41,799 nt of DNA from Trueperella sp. (GTDB lineage: Bacteria > Actinomycetota > Actinomycetes > Actinomycetales > Actinomycetaceae): NCBI GenBank assembly GCA_022783305.1, contig JALEWQ010000018.1, positions 1 through 41,799 on the forward strand, given 5' to 3'. The translations under genes were made by a program, and so were the position numbers. Of this stretch, positions 8,855-22,806 are shown piece by piece; the first letter of the stretch is position 1, and every line of letters begins with the position of its first letter. The notes under the pieces are model-generated. The model did not search any database, was not told where the DNA came from, and saw only the letters and a list, made by a program, of their open reading frames with translations.

Positions 8855-9967
8855 ATGAGTGAGTTCCCTGCCGCGCAGGCCGCGGCCGAAGAGTACCACG
8901 ACATCGAAAAGCAGATGGCCTCTGCGGAGGTGCTGGCCAAGCCTGAGAAGTTGCGCAAGCTGGGGCGTCGCTATGCCGAACTGCGCCGCGTCGTCTCCCG
9001 CTACGAGCACTGGCTTTCCGCGTCCACGGACCTGAGCGAGGCGAAGGAGATCGTCGAGCTTGGCGGGGATGACGGGGAGCTGTTTGCCGCCGAACTGCCG
9101 CGCCTGCAGTCCGAGGTCGACGACGCCGCCGAGGCACTGCGCGACGCGTTGCTTCCGCGCGATCCCGACGACGGCCGAGACGTCATCCTCGAGGTCAAGG
9201 CGGGCGAGGGCGGGGAGGAATCCGCGCTGTTCGCCTCCGACCTGCTGCGCATGTATCAGCGTTACGCCGAGTCGAAGGGTTGGGCCACCCAGATCCTGTC
9301 GCACACCGACACGGATATGGGCGGTTACAAGGACGTGCAGATGGCGATCAAGGCCAAGCACGTGCCGGAGGATCCGGCTGACGGCGTGTGGGCGCACCTG
9401 AAGTACGAGGCGGGCGTCCACCGCGTCCAGCGCGTGCCGGTCACGGAGTCGCAGGGGCGCGTGCATACGTCGGCCGCGGGCGTCCTCGTGTTTGCCGAGG
9501 TGGACGAGCCGGAGGAAGTCCAGGTCAACGAAAACGATCTGCGCATCGACGTCTACCGTTCCTCGGGTCCGGGCGGCCAGTCGGTGAACACCACCGATTC
9601 GGCGGTGCGCATCACCCACCTGCCCACCGGCATCACGGTCTCCATGCAGGACGAGAAGTCTCAGATCAAGAACCGCGAGGCGGCCATGCGTGTGCTGCTG
9701 GCCCGCCTGCGCCAGGCCCAGATGGAGGAGCTGGCGGCGAAGGAGGCCGACCAGCGCCGTTCGCAGGTGCGCACCGTGGACCGTTCGGAGCGCGTGCGCA
9801 CCTACAACTTCCCGGAGAACCGCATCGCCGACCACCGCACGGGATTCAAGGCCCACAACCTTGATCAGGTGCTAGCCGGTCACCTCGATGACGTCATCAC
9901 CTCCCTGCGTGAGAAGGACGAGGAGGAGCGCCTCCAGGCCGCAGCGGACGAAGCCGAGGCGAAGTAA
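8855..9967 (+). CDS. prfA: Peptide chain release factor 1
   Basis: Class I release factor that recognises UAA and UAG and triggers peptide release; 370 residues. The codon-recognition tripeptide is PVT at 195-197 in [17 protein letters not shown], the PxT form that marks RF1 rather than RF2. The GGQ motif at 240-242 ([15 protein letters not shown]) acts in the peptidyl-transferase centre; its Gln is the site methylated by PrmC, which is encoded directly downstream with no intergenic base. The start ATG 8855 has the moderate purine tract GAGAGTGAAG before it. Confidence 0.97.
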   Translation: MSEFPAAQAAAEEYHDIEKQMASAEVLAKPEKLRKLGRRYAELRRVVSRYEHWLSASTDLSEAKEIVELGGDDGELFAAELPRLQSEVDDAAEALRDALLPRDPDDGRDVILEVKAGEGGEESALFASDLLRMYQRYAESKGWATQILSHTDTDMGGYKDVQMAIKAKHVPEDPADGVWAHLKYEAGVHRVQRVPVTESQGRVHTSAAGVLVFAEVDEPEEVQVNENDLRIDVYRSSGPGGQSVNTTDSAVRITHLPTGITVSMQDEKSQIKNREAAMRVLLARLRQAQMEELAAKEADQRRSQVRTVDRSERVRTYNFPENRIADHRTGFKAHNLDQVLAGHLDDVITSLREKDEEERLQAAADEAEAK

Positions 9968-10783
9968 ATGTGGGCGCAGGCCATCGCTCGGGCGCGCGCT
10001 GAACTGGCCGCCGCGGGCGTCGCCTCCCCGGAGGCCGACGCCCGCTCGCTCGCCGAGTTCGTGGCGGGCTCTCACCCGCACGGTGAGATCTCGCCGGCGC
10101 ACCTCCTGCGCTACGAGCAGCTTGTGGCGGCGCGCGCCCGCCGGGTCCCGCTCCAGCACGTGGAGGGGAGGATGTATTTTCGCTACCTCGAGCTGGAGGC
10201 GCGGCCGGGGGTCTTCATCGTCCGGCCCGAGACCGAGTCGGTGGTGGAGGCGGCGCTCGCCGAGATTCGCCGGATTCCCGACGCGCTGGTGGCCGACCTG
10301 TGTACGGGCTCGGGAGCGATCGCGATAGCGATAGCCACGGAGTCGGACGCGCGGGTGCTCGCGGTGGAGCGTTCCGCCGAGGCTTTCGCCTCCGCCGTGG
10401 CCAACAACGCCCGCTACGGGAACCTCGTCACGCTCGTGCAGGGGGACGCGCGCGAAGAGCTCGAGGGCTACGCGGGCCAGATCGACGTCGTTGTCACCAA
10501 CCCGCCCTACGTGGCCCCGTGGCACGTGCTGTCCCCGGAAGTGCGCCAGGATCCGGAGCTGGCGCTGTTCGGCGGCGGGAGTGACGGGCTTGATCTGCCA
10601 CGCCAGCTCGTGGCGCGCGCCCACACGCTACTGCGAGACGGGGGTATCCTCATCATGGAACACGGAGACGAGCAGGGGCGGGCCCTTCGAGCGGCCGCAA
10701 CCGCGTGCGGCTTTGTGGACGTCACCACCGGGCGCGACCTCGCAGGCCGGGACCGGTGGCTGCGGGCACGAAAGGAACGTTGA
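9968..10783 (+). CDS. prmC: Release factor glutamine methyltransferase PrmC/HemK
   Basis: SAM-dependent N5-glutamine methyltransferase that modifies the GGQ glutamine of release factors; 271 residues. The N-terminal helical domain is followed by the SAM-binding motif DLCTGSGAIAIA (about 110-121) and the catalytic NPPY at 178-181, which binds the target glutamine amide. The ATG follows the prfA stop directly. The stop overlaps the next start by one base (TGATG). The pairing with prfA is conserved in bacteria and supports the assignment. Confidence 0.95.
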   Translation: MWAQAIARARAELAAAGVASPEADARSLAEFVAGSHPHGEISPAHLLRYEQLVAARARRVPLQHVEGRMYFRYLELEARPGVFIVRPETESVVEAALAEIRRIPDALVADLCTGSGAIAIAIATESDARVLAVERSAEAFASAVANNARYGNLVTLVQGDAREELEGYAGQIDVVVTNPPYVAPWHVLSPEVRQDPELALFGGGSDGLDLPRQLVARAHTLLRDGGILIMEHGDEQGRALRAAATACGFVDVTTGRDLAGRDRWLRARKER

Positions 10784-11391
10784 TGAAAGTAACGGCTAAC
10801 GACCCGCGCGCCATCGCTCTGGCTAGCGCGGCCATCGCGCGCGGGGAGGTCATCTGCCTGCCCACCGACACGGTCTACGGGATTGGCGCCGATCCCTTCA
10901 ACGCCGACGCCGTCACCAGGCTTCTCACAGCGAAGTCGCGCACCCGCGCCAACCCCCCGCCTGTTCTCGTCGCCGAAGGCCAGGCCGAGGACCTCAGCGA
11001 GGATATCTCGAGCGCCGCCCGAGCCCTCATGAAGGCCTTCTGGCCGGGGGCAATGACGATCGTCGTTCCCGCCCGTGCCTCCATCGGCTGGGACCTGGGC
11101 GAGACGAACGGCACCGTCGCGTTACGCATGCCCGACTCCGCCACCACGCTCGCGCTACTAAGCGCCGTCGGCCCGCTCGCGGTCACCAGTGCCAACCAGC
11201 ACGGTCAGCCGCCCGCCACCAGCGTTGGCGAGGCGATGAGCCAGCTCGGCGACGCCGTCTCCCTCTACCTCGACGGCGGGTCCGGCGGCGGGGGAGTGGC
11301 ATCCACGATCGTTTCGGTGGTCGGCCAGCCCACCATCCTGCGCCAGGGCGCCATCGGCGCCGACGCCGTGTGGCAGGCCCTGGCGCCGTGA
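10783..11391 (+). CDS. L-threonylcarbamoyladenylate synthase (TsaC/Sua5/YwlC family)
   Basis: Makes threonylcarbamoyl-AMP from threonine, bicarbonate and ATP, the first step of the t6A37 modification of ANN-reading tRNAs; 202 residues, the short form without the C-terminal Sua5 domain. LPTDTVYGIGADP begins at residue 26, a Lys/Arg substrate motif follows in AKSRTRANPPPVLV, and VTSANQHG lies at about 134-141. The frame is open further upstream, but ATG 10783 is preferred because it follows AAAGGAACG and overlaps the prmC stop. The neighbouring prmC also serves translation; the next gene starts inside this gene's stop codon. Confidence 0.93.
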   Translation: MKVTANDPRAIALASAAIARGEVICLPTDTVYGIGADPFNADAVTRLLTAKSRTRANPPPVLVAEGQAEDLSEDISSAARALMKAFWPGAMTIVVPARASIGWDLGETNGTVALRMPDSATTLALLSAVGPLAVTSANQHGQPPATSVGEAMSQLGDAVSLYLDGGSGGGGVASTIVSVVGQPTILRQGAIGADAVWQALAP

Positions 11392-12488
11392 GAACCTATC
11401 TCCTCGTCCTCGTCCTCGCGGCGGCGCTGACCTACCTCCTCGTGCCGTTGGTGTTGCGCATCGCGCTGGCAACCGGCGCGATGACGCAGATCCGCGCGCG
11501 CGACGTCCACACCACCCCCATTGCCCGCCTGGGCGGGATGGCGATGTTCGCCGGGCTCGTGGGCGCGCTCGCGCTGGCGAGCCAGATCCCCTACCTTCAC
11601 GATGTTTTCGCGCCGGCGACGGGGGTGTGGGCGATCCTGTGGGGCGGGGCGATCATGTGCCTTCTCGGCGTCATCGACGACATCTGGGAACTGACCTGGT
11701 ATTCGAAGTTCGCCGGCGAGATCCTTGCCGCCGGCGTCATGGCCTGGCAAGGGGTGCAGCTGGTGACGGTGCCGCTGCTTGGCCTGACGGTGGGCTCGAC
11801 CCGCCTGACCCTTTTCGTCACGATCATCGCCGTGGTGGTGGTGGCCAACGCCGTCAACTTCGTCGACGGCCTGGACGGGCTGGCCGCCGGCGTCGTCGCG
11901 ATCGCGGCGTTCGCGTTCTTTGTCTACGCCTACTACCTCACCCGCGAGGTTTCGCCGGGGGACTACACCTCGGTGGCGACGACTGTGCTCGCGGCCCTCG
12001 TCGGCAGCTGCGTGGGCTTCCTGCCGCATAACTTCCACCCGGCCAGGATTTTCATGGGGGACTCCGGCGCACTCATGCTCGGCACGGTGCTCGCGGGCGC
12101 AACCATCCTGGTCACGGGCCAGATCGACCCTGCAACCGTCGGTGCCCGCCAGGCCCTGCCCGCCTTCATGCCGCTGTTCATCCCGCTGCTCGTGCTTCTC
12201 ATCCCGCTCATTGACCTCACGTGGGCCGTTTTCCGGCGCGTGCGCCAGGGGCGCTCACCCTTCTCCGCCGACGCCGGGCACCTCCACCACCGGCTCCTGC
12301 GCCGGGGCCACTCCCACACGGTGGCCGTGCTCATTTTGTACATGTGGACGGCGATCGCCTCCTTCTCCGCCGTCGCCTACACGATCTACCCTCGCCCGCT
12401 GGTGGTCGCGCTCGCCGGGCTCGCGGTCCTCGTCGGTAGCGCGGTCACGTGGAAGAAGTTCGGACGAAGGAGGCGGCGTGCGGCGTAG
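11388..12488 (+). CDS. Polyprenyl-phosphate N-acetylglucosaminyl-1-phosphate transferase (WecA/TagO-like)
   Basis: Integral membrane transferase that links a sugar-1-phosphate, probably GlcNAc-1-P from UDP-GlcNAc, to undecaprenyl or decaprenyl phosphate. It would start cell-wall glycopolymer or arabinogalactan linker synthesis. The 366 residues contain about ten or eleven hydrophobic segments. Family motifs are NFVDGLDG at 157-164 (Asp-rich catalytic loop), GDSGALMLG at 224-232 and HLHHR at 298-302, which separate it from MraY. The start GTG 11388 overlaps the preceding stop (GTGA). The exact sugar is inferred from the family, not shown. The AtpI-like gene overlaps its 3' end by 11 bases. Confidence 0.9.
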   Translation: MRTYLLVLVLAAALTYLLVPLVLRIALATGAMTQIRARDVHTTPIARLGGMAMFAGLVGALALASQIPYLHDVFAPATGVWAILWGGAIMCLLGVIDDIWELTWYSKFAGEILAAGVMAWQGVQLVTVPLLGLTVGSTRLTLFVTIIAVVVVANAVNFVDGLDGLAAGVVAIAAFAFFVYAYYLTREVSPGDYTSVATTVLAALVGSCVGFLPHNFHPARIFMGDSGALMLGTVLAGATILVTGQIDPATVGARQALPAFMPLFIPLLVLLIPLIDLTWAVFRRVRQGRSPFSADAGHLHHRLLRRGHSHTVAVLILYMWTAIASFSAVAYTIYPRPLVVALAGLAVLVGSAVTWKKFGRRRRRAA

Positions 12489-12885
12489 GCCGGGCCAGCC
12501 TGAGACGTCGGCCGGGGTGATCGCGCGGGCAACCTTGGGAGCGGCGGGGGTCGTCGCCGGGCTGGCGGGTCTTGGCGCGCTCGCCTTGCCCTCCCACCGG
12601 CTGGCAATCCTGGCGGGTGGCGCCATCGCGGTCCTCATCAACCTCGTCACGTTTGCGTGCAGCTGGCTCGCCTCCCGCTACTTCGCCGGCGCCCTGGGTG
12701 CGGCGATGGTTGGGGCTTACGTGGCGAAGCTGATGGCTTTCGGGGCGGCGCTCCTCATGCTAAGGGGCACGGGGCTTGATCTGCGCGTCGTCGTCGGCGT
12801 CTTCGTCATCGCGCTCGTCATCTCGCTCGTCGTCTACTCGCTGGCCGCCCTTCACCGGGCAGGACCGCAGGTGGGAGGGCCTTGA
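12478..12885 (+). CDS. AtpI-like small membrane protein
   Basis: A 135-residue protein with four predicted hydrophobic helices (about 16-38, 41-62, 70-90 and 97-118) and short polar ends. Its place directly before atpB, its size and its four-helix pattern match ATP synthase protein I, which helps assembly of the c-ring or transports Mg2+ in other bacteria. Sequence similarity to AtpI is low by eye, so the name rests mostly on context. GTG 12478 follows an excellent AAGGAGG and lies inside the end of the preceding gene, which implies translational coupling. The frame is open upstream, but that part is a shadow of the transferase gene. Confidence 0.75.
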   Translation: MRRRPGQPETSAGVIARATLGAAGVVAGLAGLGALALPSHRLAILAGGAIAVLINLVTFACSWLASRYFAGALGAAMVGAYVAKLMAFGAALLMLRGTGLDLRVVVGVFVIALVISLVVYSLAALHRAGPQVGGP

Positions 12886-12971
12886 GCACTGATCTTGCTG
12901 GCCAGGCTGTGGAAGAGACGGACAAAAGTCACAGCAATCTCCGAGCGCGAGCCGACGAACATGGGTTACCG

Positions 12972-13000
12972 TGGAAGCGAGGAAAACACTCAGGTATAGT
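12972..13000 (+). promoter_or_regulatory. Probable promoter of the ATP synthase operon
   Basis: TATAGT (12995-13000) is a strong -10, with TGGAAG (12972-12977), a weak -35, 17 bases upstream. The predicted start near 13007 gives an atpB leader of about 67 bases. The rest of the 188-base gap shows no gene. Confidence 0.5.
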
Positions 13001-13066
13001 GTCTTGGGGTCAACTCGTATCAGAATGGACGCACGTGATCGTGGGCATCGCATAGTTGGGGTATGA

Positions 13067-14131
<1,065 letters not shown>

Positions 14132-14133
14132 GC

Positions 14134-14688
14134 ATGCCTGAGACGATTCTTGCTGAGGGCAGCCTCTTCAACCTGCTCTTTCCTGCGCCGCCAGACCTCA
14201 TCTTTGGAACCCTGGCCTTCGTGCTCGTGGCCGTGGCGGTCTACAAGTTCGCCTGGCCATCGTTCGTCCAGATGCTTGACGAACGCGCGGAGAAGATCGA
14301 GGAGGGCCTGAAGGCGGCGGAGATCGCTCGGGCCGAGGTTGCCGACCAGCAGGCTCAGCTCGCGCAGGAGATTCGCGACGCCCAGCGCGAGGCCACGGGA
14401 ATCCGCGAGAACGCCCAGGACAACGCGAAGGCGATCATCGCCGAAGCCCAGGCGAAGGCTCGTAGTGAGGCGGACGGGCTCGTTAGCAGCGCCCAGCGCC
14501 GAATCGACGCCGACTCCGAGGCAGCCCTGCGCTCACTTCAGGCGGAGGTGGGCGTGCTGGCCACGGAGCTGGCCGGTCGTATCGTGGGCGAGGCGATTAC
14601 TGACGAGGCGCTGGCTCGCCGCGTCATCGATCGCTTTCTTGACGACCTCGAGACGATGACCCCCGAGCTGACGGAGGCGGAGTCCTAG
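14134..14688 (+). CDS. atpF: ATP synthase subunit b (Fo-F1 peripheral stalk)
   Basis: Stator subunit of 184 residues: an N-terminal transmembrane helix (about 17-40, containing FGTLAFVLVAVAVYKFAW) followed by a long charged, alanine-rich helix that dimerises as the peripheral stalk. Its start lies two bases after the atpE stop. Here b and delta are separate genes, unlike the fused b-delta of mycobacteria. Its stop is one base before the atpH start. Confidence 0.95.
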   Translation: MPETILAEGSLFNLLFPAPPDLIFGTLAFVLVAVAVYKFAWPSFVQMLDERAEKIEEGLKAAEIARAEVADQQAQLAQEIRDAQREATGIRENAQDNAKAIIAEAQAKARSEADGLVSSAQRRIDADSEAALRSLQAEVGVLATELAGRIVGEAITDEALARRVIDRFLDDLETMTPELTEAES

Positions 14689-14689
14689 G

Positions 14690-15499
14690 ATGCGTGCAGC
14701 AAGTCAAGGCGCGCTCGACCGGGCGCGCGAGCGGTGGGAACCGTTCGTCGCCACCCAGCCGGGCAAGGAGATCGATCTGGCCCTCCAGATGTTCTCTATC
14801 GTGGATGTCATCAAGGTCTCCTCGGCGCTCACCAACGCGCTCGAGGGCGGCTCGCGAGACGGCGAGTCGCGCGCGCAGCTTGCGCGTAGCGTGTTCGGCG
14901 GGCGCGTGAGCGACGCCGTGGTCGACCTCGTGGAGGGACTGGTTCGCGAGGACTGGTCTCAGCGGGACGACCTGCAGCGGGCCATTGAGGCGCTCGGGGT
15001 GGACACGATTCTGCTGGGAGCGCGCCGCGAGGGCGTGTTGTCCACGGTGGAAGAGGAGCTCTACCAGACGATGCGTCTGTACTCCGATAACCGCGATCTG
15101 CGCCTTGCCTTCACCACGCCGAACCTGCCGGCGGAAGCCCGCCACCGGTTCGCCGAGCAGCTGTTCCACAACCTCCAGCCGTGGACGGTGGCGCTGATCC
15201 GGCGCTCCATTGCGCGTGAGCACCACACGATCCCGGGCCTGCTGCGTCGCTACACGTACGCGGCTGCGCGCCTGGCGGAGCACATGGTCGCCGCGGTGAC
15301 CAGCGCCGTGCCGCTCACGCGCGAGCAGGAGGATCGCCTGGCGCGGATCCTGTCCGCCAAGTACGCCACCGCAGTCAAGATTCACGTCTCCATTGACACG
15401 GCCGTCATCGGAGGCCTGCGGATCTACGTGGGTGACGACGTCATCGATGGCACTATCGCCAGCCGACTCGAATCCGTTCGAGGGGCATTTACCAACTGA
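14690..15499 (+). CDS. atpH: ATP synthase subunit delta
   Basis: F1 stator subunit that joins the b stalk to the top of the alpha-beta hexamer; 269 residues, the long actinobacterial form with an added N-terminal region compared with about 177 in E. coli. The C-terminal domain contains VTSAVPLTREQEDRLARIL and ends with the typical IGGLRIYVGDDVIDGTI region. ATG 14690 follows GGAGGCGGAG at the end of atpF, so coupling is likely. Confidence 0.95.
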   Translation: MRAASQGALDRARERWEPFVATQPGKEIDLALQMFSIVDVIKVSSALTNALEGGSRDGESRAQLARSVFGGRVSDAVVDLVEGLVREDWSQRDDLQRAIEALGVDTILLGARREGVLSTVEEELYQTMRLYSDNRDLRLAFTTPNLPAEARHRFAEQLFHNLQPWTVALIRRSIAREHHTIPGLLRRYTYAAARLAEHMVAAVTSAVPLTREQEDRLARILSAKYATAVKIHVSIDTAVIGGLRIYVGDDVIDGTIASRLESVRGAFTN

Positions 15500-15543
15500 T
15501 TTTTAAAATGCGGCATGGGCCGCAAGCGAGCGAAGGAAGATAA

Positions 15544-17169
<1,626 letters not shown>

Positions 17170-17171
17170 TA

Positions 17172-19821
<2,650 letters not shown>

Positions 19822-19833
19822 GAGCGGGTTGAC

Positions 19834-20253
19834 ATGGGCGAGGGCGGCATCTGGTGGATCGTGACGATTCTTGTGGTGCTCGCGCTCGCCCTTCTTCTCG
19901 CCTACCTCTTTCGGATCCGTTACCTGCTCAACCACGAGGCATCCATCCAGGTCTCGGTGCGTGGCGAGGATGGTCGGTGGCACAACGCGATCGCGATCCT
20001 CGGCCCCGACTCCCTTGACCTGTACTCCACCCGCTCGGTCGTGCTTGTGCCGAAGGTGCGTTGGGCGCGCAAGACGATGAGTTTCGAGGTACACCGCCCG
20101 CGCGGGGGTATCAGCGTGGTGACCATCCTCATGCCGGGCATTCCCGGCGGCCCGGGCGACAGCCGGCGCGTGGCTTCCAGCCCAGAGGAGATGGCGGCGT
20201 TGCTGTCCTGGATGGACTCCTCGCGGCCGTCGGCGGAGCCGACGCTGGGATAG
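19834..20253 (+). CDS. DUF2550 membrane-anchored protein
   Basis: A 139-residue protein with one N-terminal hydrophobic helix (about 6-27, IWWIVTILVVLALALLLAYLF) and a cytoplasmic or extracytoplasmic domain rich in beta-strand pattern (WHNAIAILGPDSLDLYSTRSV). This is the DUF2550 family found almost always after atpC in Actinomycetota. Its function is unknown; the position suggests a link to the ATP synthase or to membrane energy state, but nothing in the sequence proves it. It starts 12 bases after atpC and is probably the last gene of the atp transcript. Confidence 0.88.
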   Translation: MGEGGIWWIVTILVVLALALLLAYLFRIRYLLNHEASIQVSVRGEDGRWHNAIAILGPDSLDLYSTRSVVLVPKVRWARKTMSFEVHRPRGGISVVTILMPGIPGGPGDSRRVASSPEEMAALLSWMDSSRPSAEPTLG

Positions 20254-20268
20254 TCGCTCTGCTAGGCT
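20240..20268 (+). promoter_or_regulatory. Possible nucS promoter
   Basis: TAGGCT (20263-20268) fits an actinobacterial -10; the sequence 17-18 bases upstream (CCGACG/CGACGC) keeps only the GAC core of a -35. It would give a leader of about 18 bases carrying the site GAAAGGAAG before the nucS GTG. Confidence 0.4.
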
Positions 20269-20292
20269 GGTGCTTCCAGCGAAAGGAAGCTC

Positions 20293-20988
20293 GTGCGAAT
20301 CGTCATTGCGACATGCTCTGTTGACTATTCTGGACGCCTCGACGCCCACCTTGAGCCCGCCAAGCGGGTGCTCATATTGAAGGCCGACGGGTCCGTGCTC
20401 ATCCATTCCGACGGCGGGTCCTACAAGCCGTTGAACTGGATGTCCCCGCCCTGCGTGATGCGCGTGGAGGAGCCAGACGAGGCGGAGGCCGCGCGTGGGA
20501 TCACCGAGAATTGGCGCGTGGAGCACGCGAAAATGGACGACGCGCTGGTCATTCACATCCACGAGATCCACAACGAGATGATCGAGGATCTGGGGATCGA
20601 ACCTGGACTGCTTAAGGACGGGGTGGAGGAGCACCTCCAGCGCCTGCTCGCCGAGCAGACTGAGATTCTGGGCGCCGGCACACAGCTGGTCCGGCGCGAG
20701 TATCCCACCGCCATCGGTCCGGTAGACCTGCTGGTCACGGACGCCGAGGGGCGTCACATTGCGGTGGAGGTCAAGCGCCGCGGCGGGGTGGACGGCGTGG
20801 AGCAGCTGACCCGCTACCTCACGCTTCTGGAGCGGGATTCGACCTTGCGTCCGATCCGTGGCATCTTCGCCGCCCAGGAAATCAAACCGCAGGCGCGCGT
20901 GCTGGCCGAGGACCGCGGCATTGAGTGCGTGGTGCTCGACTATGACGCGATGCGTGGGGTGGACCGGCCCGAGGATCGGCTCTTCTGA
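20293..20988 (+). CDS. nucS: Mismatch-specific endonuclease NucS/EndoMS
   Basis: DNA repair nuclease that replaces MutS-MutL mismatch repair in Actinomycetota by cutting both strands at mismatches; 231 residues. The N-terminal DNA-binding/dimerisation domain ([20 protein letters not shown]) is followed by a RecB-like nuclease domain with D145 in GPVDLLV and E159-x-K161 in AVEVKRRGG, the PD-(D/E)xK catalytic set. GTG 20293 follows AAAGGAAG. The C-terminus ends in the acidic/hydrophobic PEDRLF, resembling clamp-binding tails known for this family. The next gene overlaps the stop by one base, so the pair is coupled. Confidence 0.95.
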   Translation: MRIVIATCSVDYSGRLDAHLEPAKRVLILKADGSVLIHSDGGSYKPLNWMSPPCVMRVEEPDEAEAARGITENWRVEHAKMDDALVIHIHEIHNEMIEDLGIEPGLLKDGVEEHLQRLLAEQTEILGAGTQLVRREYPTAIGPVDLLVTDAEGRHIAVEVKRRGGVDGVEQLTRYLTLLERDSTLRPIRGIFAAQEIKPQARVLAEDRGIECVVLDYDAMRGVDRPEDRLF

Positions 20989-21287
20989 TGGCCCGGCGTC
21001 GTAACAAGTATCAGCGCGAGGTTCAGCCGCTCGACCCGGATCGCCTCATGAACTACACCCATTACGAGACGGCGGACAACGGGATGCAATTCAAGGTCCA
21101 CAAGATCCGGGCGGGGGTGAAGGAGTACGTGTGCCCCGGGTGTAACGGCATCATCATGGTCGGCGAGGCACACGTGGTGGCCTGGACGGAGGACAGCTGG
21201 TTCGGCGCTCGAGCGGGTCAGGAGGCGCGTCGGCACTGGCATGAATCGTGTTGGAAGGCGAAAGGGCACCGCGCCGCGGGTCTGTAG
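20988..21287 (+). CDS. Conserved small zinc-finger-like protein coupled to nucS
   Basis: A 99-residue basic protein that I recognise as a conserved actinobacterial neighbour of nucS, sometimes labelled ATP/GTP-binding protein although no P-loop is visible. Two pairs of possible metal ligands stand out: C49-P-G-C52 and H85-E-S-C88, with H62 and H83 nearby, as in treble-clef or HNH-like folds. The N-terminus is rich in Arg and Lys. The start overlaps the nucS stop (TGATG), so both proteins should be made together and a role in mismatch repair or nucleic-acid binding is plausible. This is inference from context; the function is unknown. Confidence 0.8.
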   Translation: MARRRNKYQREVQPLDPDRLMNYTHYETADNGMQFKVHKIRAGVKEYVCPGCNGIIMVGEAHVVAWTEDSWFGARAGQEARRHWHESCWKAKGHRAAGL

Positions 21288-21290
21288 TGG

Positions 21291-21296
21291 TAGTTT
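21291..21296 (+). promoter_or_regulatory. -10 box suggesting leaderless transcription of the hydrolase gene
   Basis: TAGTTT is followed after six bases by the ATG at 21303, the same spacing as at argS and the metF leader. No ribosome-binding site is present. No good -35 is seen, so the call is moderate. Confidence 0.4.
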
Positions 21297-21302
21297 GGAA
21301 AC

Positions 21303-22079
21303 ATGATTGCATATCGTAGAACTGGACCCATTTCAGATCTTCCGCTCGTCCTTCTTCATGCGTTGCCGCTTGATTCGACGATGTGGGACGCCGTGCGCGG
21401 CGAACTTGCAGACATCGATATCCTGACGTTTGACGCCCCCGGCTTTGGCGACTCCGCCTTGACGGAGGAGTTCACGGCGGGCGAGCCGAGCCTCAAGACC
21501 TTCGTGGCCGCGATGAAGGCGCGCCTGGACGAACTGGGGATTAAGCGTATCGCCCTGGGAGGGCTGTCGATGGGAGGTTCGGTCGCGGCCGAGTTCACCG
21601 TGACCCACCCGGAGCTCGTGGCCGGCCTGGCCCTCATGGACACCAACATCAACTCGGACAACGACGAGCGTAAGGCGTTCCGGCGCGAGGCCGCGGACAA
21701 GGCCGCCTCGGGTCAGGGCTATGAGACGGTCAAGGACTGGACCACCACGATGGTCGCCGCGGATGCCTCGGACGAGGTGCGCGCCTCGCTGGACGCCCGC
21801 TTCCGCGCCCTGCCCAACGAGGGCCTGGCCTGGATCCAGCGGGCGATGGCCAACCGGGAGGATCGCACCGACGCGGTCGCCTTGGTCGAGGGGCCGGTCT
21901 ACTTCGTGCGCGGCATGGAAGATCCGACGGCGTCGATGGAGGGCTACATGAAGCTCGCCCTGCGCGCTGATCAGCCGCGTATCAAGGAGATCCCCGGCGC
22001 GGGCCACTTCTCCGCGGACGAACGCCCGGCCGAGTTAGCCGCCATCCTGCGCGACTTCTACACGCACGTGACCCGTTAG
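21303..22079 (+). CDS. Alpha/beta hydrolase
   Basis: A single-domain alpha/beta-hydrolase of 258 residues. The oxyanion strand motif is LLHALPLD; the nucleophile elbow is GLSMGG with S89; D207 (RGMEDPTAS) and H235 (GAGHFSADE) complete a triad. The overall shape resembles 3-oxoadipate enol-lactonase and related esterases, but no aromatic-degradation genes are nearby and the substrate cannot be assigned. No signal peptide is seen, so it is cytoplasmic. It runs convergently toward the minus-strand gene that begins 36 bases further. Confidence 0.88.
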   Translation: MIAYRRTGPISDLPLVLLHALPLDSTMWDAVRGELADIDILTFDAPGFGDSALTEEFTAGEPSLKTFVAAMKARLDELGIKRIALGGLSMGGSVAAEFTVTHPELVAGLALMDTNINSDNDERKAFRREAADKAASGQGYETVKDWTTTMVAADASDEVRASLDARFRALPNEGLAWIQRAMANREDRTDAVALVEGPVYFVRGMEDPTASMEGYMKLALRADQPRIKEIPGAGHFSADERPAELAAILRDFYTHVTR

Positions 22080-22115
22080 CAGCCGGCGGTTAAGGGCCGG
22101 TGAGCCGTCGTCGTG

Positions 22116-22742
22116 TCAAAAGAAGATCATTCCGATTCCGAGGGATATCGACACGGCGGCGGCTACGGAAACGCCGATTGCCCATACGTTGCTGTGCCGG
22201 CTTATGGGGTCACCCAGTCCGGTCGGTCGTGAAAATGTAGGCCGATCAAGCTCATCATTGATCGCTTTGGCGACCTCGGATGCCCTGCGCACGAGGGTCC
22301 CGCCATGTTGCCAGGGCACACTCTGTAAAGCGTAGTCCGCATGCTCATAGCCCTGGCCGAGCTGGGCGTGATGGTAGGCCTGGGCGAAGTCCGCCCGATG
22401 GGCCCCTCCAGCTCGGGGAACAACACCTCTGACGTGCACGCGCTCGCCAGCCTGATCGATAAGAACCAAGCTCGATTGAACGGTTGCTCCCTTTAACTGC
22501 GACCACGGAATCGAGACGACCGTGGCGTAGTTGTCAACGACGATGCCGGACGTCGTTATCCGGAGGCGGGGTAGGGCGAATAAGACCAAGCCTGCGCTCA
22601 GGCCGCCGATCGACAGTAGCGCCGCGGGCACAGGGTCAGAGGAAGCGACAAAACCTACCAGGCCTAACGCCGCTGCCACGATGACGCTGGCACAGAGGTT
22701 CTTCCAGGTGGGCTGAGATCTGATGGTGGCGCCCCGATCCAT
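22116..22742 (-). CDS. PH-domain-like membrane protein, function unknown
   Basis: A 208-residue protein with two hydrophobic helices near the N-terminus (about 16-33 and 37-56), a beta-rich middle (LRITTSGIVVDNYATVVSIPWSQLKGATV) that matches the bacterial PH-like domain seen in many small actinobacterial membrane proteins, and a C-terminal hydrophobic helix (about 188-206). ATG at 22742 follows GAGGAAGGG on the minus strand; the open frame extends further upstream but overlaps the DivIVA-like gene in a compositionally wrong frame. It lies 64 bases downstream of that gene and may be co-transcribed with it. Function is unknown. Confidence 0.75.
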   Translation of the reverse strand: MDRGATIRSQPTWKNLCASVIVAAALGLVGFVASSDPVPAALLSIGGLSAGLVLFALPRLRITTSGIVVDNYATVVSIPWSQLKGATVQSSLVLIDQAGERVHVRGVVPRAGGAHRADFAQAYHHAQLGQGYEHADYALQSVPWQHGGTLVRRASEVAKAINDELDRPTFSRPTGLGDPISRHSNVWAIGVSVAAAVSISLGIGMIFF

Positions 22743-22806
22743 TATCCCTTCCTCGGCGCCAGAAGTGAGGACATTGGCGGCTGTAACCGTGGAGAATTTG
22801 GCATAC

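Noticed and set aside
11370..11387. Earlier GTG start of the WecA/TagO-like gene
   Set aside because: It adds only MAGPGA inside the previous gene and lacks a better site; GTG 11388 overlaps the stop in the manner of neighbouring coupled genes.
22080..22115. Terminator between the convergent hydrolase and PH-like genes
   Set aside because: Only a short, imperfect CCGG-type pairing is possible and no T-tract follows on either strand.
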